Positions 19,363 to 21,659 of a stretch of 21,659 nt of DNA are shown one piece after another. A program made the translations under genes and the position numbers. The notes beneath the pieces were generated by a model, which did no database searches, was not told where the DNA came from, and worked only from the letters and a program-made list of their open reading frames with translations. Where the stretch lies: NCBI GenBank assembly GCA_023375785.1, contig SZWC01009446.1, positions 49,631 through 71,289 of the forward strand. The letters are read 5' to 3'. This stretch comes from Penium margaritaceum (lineage: Eukaryota > Streptophyta > Zygnematophyceae > Desmidiales > Peniaceae). Position 1 is the first letter of the stretch. Each line of letters opens with the position of its first letter.

Positions 19363-19777
19363 TGTAGCGGGAGGGCCAGTTTGGCCCTCCCACCTCACAA
19401 AGGCGAGGTGGTGGCCGGCGGCCACCCATCGCCAAAGCGAGGACTGGGCGGTGGCTAGCCACACACTTGGCATCAGCTAGCTAGCGGCCTAAGAGTCGGC
19501 AGGTTGGACAGCCGGCGACCGGTCAGGTTCCTTGGGGGCCACAGGCCGACCACTAGCAGGCCGCCTGCTGGCCGCTGACTGGGCTCGTCGCTCGATCGGC
19601 TGCCATGAAGCCACAAGCCATCAAGGGTCGAGGTCGGTAGACTCAAGCCCTCGTCCTCACCCTCTCCTGTTTGCCTTACAGGGTGATCAAGACGAGGGGA
19701 GAGAGCGAGTGAAAGAGCACATGAGCAAAGACTATTTGGTGGCGCGAAATTGTCGCGTGCTCGGAACCAACGTTCCA
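19363..19777 (+). repeat. 3' LTR of gypsy-2
   Basis: It starts TGTAGCGGGAGGGCC and aligns with 12866 onward, with many substitutions and a deletion of about 80 bp relative to the 5' copy. The alignment is convincing to about 19690. The final part is too diverged, and the end is a guess at a shared GTTCCA. Confidence 0.7.
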
Positions 19778-19792
19778 AGCACGCAACGATTT
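19747..19792. other. 46-nt near-perfect hairpin
   Basis: Two 21-nt arms (19747-19767 and 19772-19792) pair at 18 of 21 positions around a CAAC loop. It overlaps the presumed end of the gypsy-2 3' LTR. No TE termini or RNA gene were recognised. Confidence 0.75.
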
Positions 19793-19858
19793 TGCTCTAG
19801 AGCAACTTTTTCAAAATGAAGTTCTTTTCAGTGTGAACTTAGAGTTCCGTTCACATAA

Positions 19859-20077
19859 AACCGGTGCCAACTCACAAGTTGGAGGTATTTCCCCCGCATT
19901 TGGGACCTAAGCAAGGTAAAGATGGAAAGGATCTCAAGAGATTCGAGATATTCAAGTCTCTTTGCAAGGGTCGATGATGACGAATGGCCACAGAGTGATG
20001 CTGAGGGCAAAATCCATGTAGAGAGCTCTGGACGCCATTTTGTAATCTCCCACAACGAGCTTCAGGCAGGAGCCTAA
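19859..20077 (+). CDS. Weak candidate host coding frame, no family
   Basis: A 72-codon open frame ends at TAA 20075-20077, with an internal ATG at 19922 giving 51 codons. The predicted text is hydrophilic and non-repetitive (for example RYSSLFARVDDDEW and GKIHVESSGRHFVISHNELQ), looking more like real protein than the surrounding frames. It is not an obvious retroelement domain. It could be an exon or remnant of a host gene, or chance: another plus frame and a 75-codon minus frame overlap it. No splice sites were established. Confidence 0.2.
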   Translation, partial: NRCQLTSWRYFPRIWDLSKVKMERISRDSRYSSLFARVDDDEWPQSDAEGKIHVESSGRHFVISHNELQAGA

Positions 20078-20386
20078 GTCACGACAGTTCCAGTTTTCCA
20101 AGCTAGATCGAAACTTGACTCTGGCCAGTATGTATTCGTCTAGAATCTAACAGCTCGAAACATGAGCCTTGGATCCGCGAAATGCAAGAATAATACTTGA
20201 ATTTCATTTCCAATTATTGAAGCGGTCCGTACTGATATCATACTGATACACAGTGTCAAATGAATCGCTCGCAAGTGGACATAGCCACCTTTTTCCAACT
20301 ATGCATGGAACAAGTCAAACCAACCACAAACCATAGCTATCTGACTTCACTTTGTGATACACCATCACAATTACACTCCACATCGA

Positions 20387-20410
20387 TTATGTGCATGACC
20401 ATGCACATAA
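20387..20410. promoter_or_regulatory. 24-bp perfect palindrome with two inverted RY-type motifs
   Basis: Eleven-base arms TTATGTGCATG and CATGCACATAA flank an AC centre without mismatch. Each arm contains CATGCA or its complement, the core of the RY element bound by plant B3-domain factors. It lies about 50 bp beyond the end of the minus-strand candidate frame at 20461. A regulatory role is only inferred; a DNA cruciform or RNA stem-loop is equally possible. Confidence 0.45.
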
Positions 20411-20460
20411 ACATGGTTTGTCATGTGCCTAGAGGTATGCAAACAGAAAAGCATCAATAA

Positions 20461-20952
20461 TCAATCATAGTAGGTCACGTATTCCCCGTACAATGTCTTT
20501 CCACTTGTGATTGTCGAACAAGTAGAAACACAGTGAATATCCCCAGCCTTTGCCGATTTCCCCTCCAGGACAGGCATTCCGTTCACCAAACTTCGATGGG
20601 GTTGGGGACAATACGCGCAACGCATGGAGCAAATCCACAGATCTTGGCATAGCAGGCCTTTCTCACATCTTTTGATAATGGCTGCTCAAATGAAATTGTC
20701 AATGACCTTGGCTTGGGAATCACTCTTTCCCAGACCAAGCTCATCGAAAGAATAGAAGGAACATCTGCCAACATTAAAGCATGGGGAGGGGGGGTGGGGC
20801 GGCGAGGGTAAATGGTAGAGGTGAAGGGAGGGTGATTCCCATGACAAGGGGAACTTGAGCAGGGTATGAAGATCATAGTCATGAATCGCAAACCATCCGA
20901 GTGTCCAAGTTTTCTTCTTGGAAAGCAGTCGATGTTCAGCCGAAAAAACTTG
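20461..20952 (-). pseudogene. Candidate host gene fragment, minus strand, one in-frame stop
   Basis: One minus-strand frame is open from 20952 to 20689 (88 codons), has a single TGA at 20688-20686, then runs 74 codons to TGA at 20463-20461. The text is varied and protein-like: TWTLGWFAIHDYDLHTLL, SFYSFDELGLGKSDSQAKVI, then a Cys-containing part (CQDLWICSMRCAYCP) and GMPVLEGKSAKAGDIHCVST, ending TLYGEYVTYYD. I do not recognise the family. There is no ATG at its upstream end, so it would be an internal or terminal exon or a pseudogene. A proline-rich middle (about 20780-20830) could be intronic, since the minus strand there is pyrimidine-rich and ends in GCAG. A competing 146-codon minus frame (21023-20583) overlaps it. 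Confidence 0.3.
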
Positions 20953-20955
20953 TCA

Positions 20956-21501
20956 ACCTCGCTCAACTCAAAGGCAAATAGAGAATTCAGAAGAACAGAT
21001 GCCAACGTTGCAATTTGCCACACGGTGCATAAATTCAGAAGCGCCTGGTTCCGTCAGAACCTGGGTATGCAAACGGAGCGCACGGTTTGCAAACGTTCTT
21101 GCAAGCGCGTGTTAACGCTGACCTCGATCTCGAACAATTTCGGCCATTGCTTGCCCGTGACTGCAGCAAACAGAGGGCAAAAAGGGTGTTTAAGGCACTC
21201 CCCAAGGAAAGAAGAGCGATTTGAGGTAAGTGCCTGAAAGAAGAGGAGAGCCATGTGACCAAATGCCTAGTGAAATTGGCAGATGAAGTGCTCGCTTGTG
21301 ACCTCAGGCTAGTTTCGAATGCTCAGTTTTTTGTTCACTCCCTCAACCTAGTTGTTGTTGCTACGAGCGAGGAAGGCGGGAAGAGGAGGGGAAAGATGTT
21401 ATGCAGAGCAAATGACGACAATGGACGATAAGTGCTAAAATGAAACAGTGCAGATTTCGGAGAAGGACACTGGACACTGAAGGGGTGCATGCTCCTGAAG
21501 G
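20956..21501. other. Unassigned sequence before the minisatellite
   Basis: No gene or element is recognised. The plus strand has a 123-codon open frame (20866-21237) and the minus strand 66- and 75-codon frames, none with a known domain. A minus-strand pyrimidine run ending in CAG (about 21233-21250) and a plus-strand GAG/GTAAGT-like sequence at about 21228 could be splice sites, but nothing confirms them. Confidence 0.4.
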
Positions 21502-21659
21502 CCCTCAGACACGTTGAAATCCCTCAGACACGTTGAAATCCCTCACACACGTTGAAATCCCTCACACACGTTGAAATCCCTCAGACGCGTTGAAATCCCT
21601 CACACACGTTGAAATCCCTCACACACGTTGAAATCCCTCACACACGTTGAAATCCCTCA
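21502..21659 (+). repeat. 19-bp minisatellite, eight copies, open at window end
   Basis: Eight full head-to-tail copies of CCCTCACACACGTTGAAAT start at 21502, 21521, 21540, 21559, 21578, 21597, 21616 and 21635, and a ninth is cut by the window end. Five copies (3, 4, 6, 7, 8) are identical. Copies 1 and 2 read CAGACACG and copy 5 CAGACGCG at the variable positions. There are no spacers, so it is a tandem array and not CRISPR-like. Confidence 0.95.

Larger units (their letters stand above)
12866..19777 (+). mobile_element. Decayed Ty3/gypsy retrotransposon (gypsy-2)
   Basis: A plus-strand element whose LTRs begin TGTAATGGGAGGG (12866) and TGTAGCGGGAGGG (19363). Between them, in order, are gag, protease, RT, RNase H and integrase, the Ty3/gypsy order. 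A purine-rich tract directly precedes the second LTR. LTR sequence and pol frames differ from gypsy-1, so this is a separate lineage. All domains are broken. The end at 19777 is tentative, chosen because a GTTCCA end also occurs at 13389 before the putative primer site; LTR homology is only clear to about 19690. No target-site duplication was confirmed. Confidence 0.85.

Noticed and set aside
21502..21659. CRISPR-like array
   Set aside because: The 19-bp units are directly adjacent with no unique spacers, and the context is a plant-type nuclear genome.

Overview
The window looks like intergenic DNA of a large, repeat-rich streptophyte plant nuclear genome (land plant or charophyte alga). This rests on a Ty1/copia element, two Ty3/gypsy elements (one with an integrase-fused chromodomain), a primer site matching the plant initiator tRNA-Met, and the absence of bacterial gene or operon structure. 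The species cannot be fixed from sequence alone. No intact gene is visible: every recognisable coding region carries stops and frameshifts.

Layout. 1-1039: a low-complexity, broken reading frame, acidic Glu/Gly-rich and then Ala/Lys-rich, containing in-frame 12-bp and 9-bp tandem repeats. 1040-1563: nothing assigned. 1564-5338 (+): decayed Ty1/copia pol with a gag zinc knuckle, integrase, reverse transcriptase and RNase H in canonical copia order; no LTRs found. 5339-7069: AT-rich spacer with three copies of a dispersed repeat. 7070-12489 (-): a chromovirus-type Ty3/gypsy element bounded by two diverged LTRs of about 550 bp, with a polypurine tract, an exact 12-nt tRNA-iMet primer site, gag, protease, RT, RNase H, integrase and a C-terminal chromodomain. 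12490-12865: short spacer. 12866-about 19777 (+): a second, unrelated gypsy element with its own LTR pair, gag, protease, RT, RNase H and integrase. 19778-21501: non-TE sequence with two weak candidate coding frames and several palindromes. 21502-21659: a 19-bp minisatellite running off the window end.

How the parts relate. The three retroelements lie side by side rather than nested (+, -, +). Each keeps the residue pattern of its family well enough to name domains, yet catalytic sites are altered in all three: copia RT reads HVDN, gypsy-1 protease DGG and RT YLNE, gypsy-2 protease DTE and RT YRDN. None could act autonomously. I found no convincing new biological system. The items most worth a second look are the acidic-to-AK frame, the candidate host coding frames at 19859-20077 (+) and 20461-20952 (-), the 46-nt hairpin at 19747, and the 24-bp perfect palindrome at 20387.
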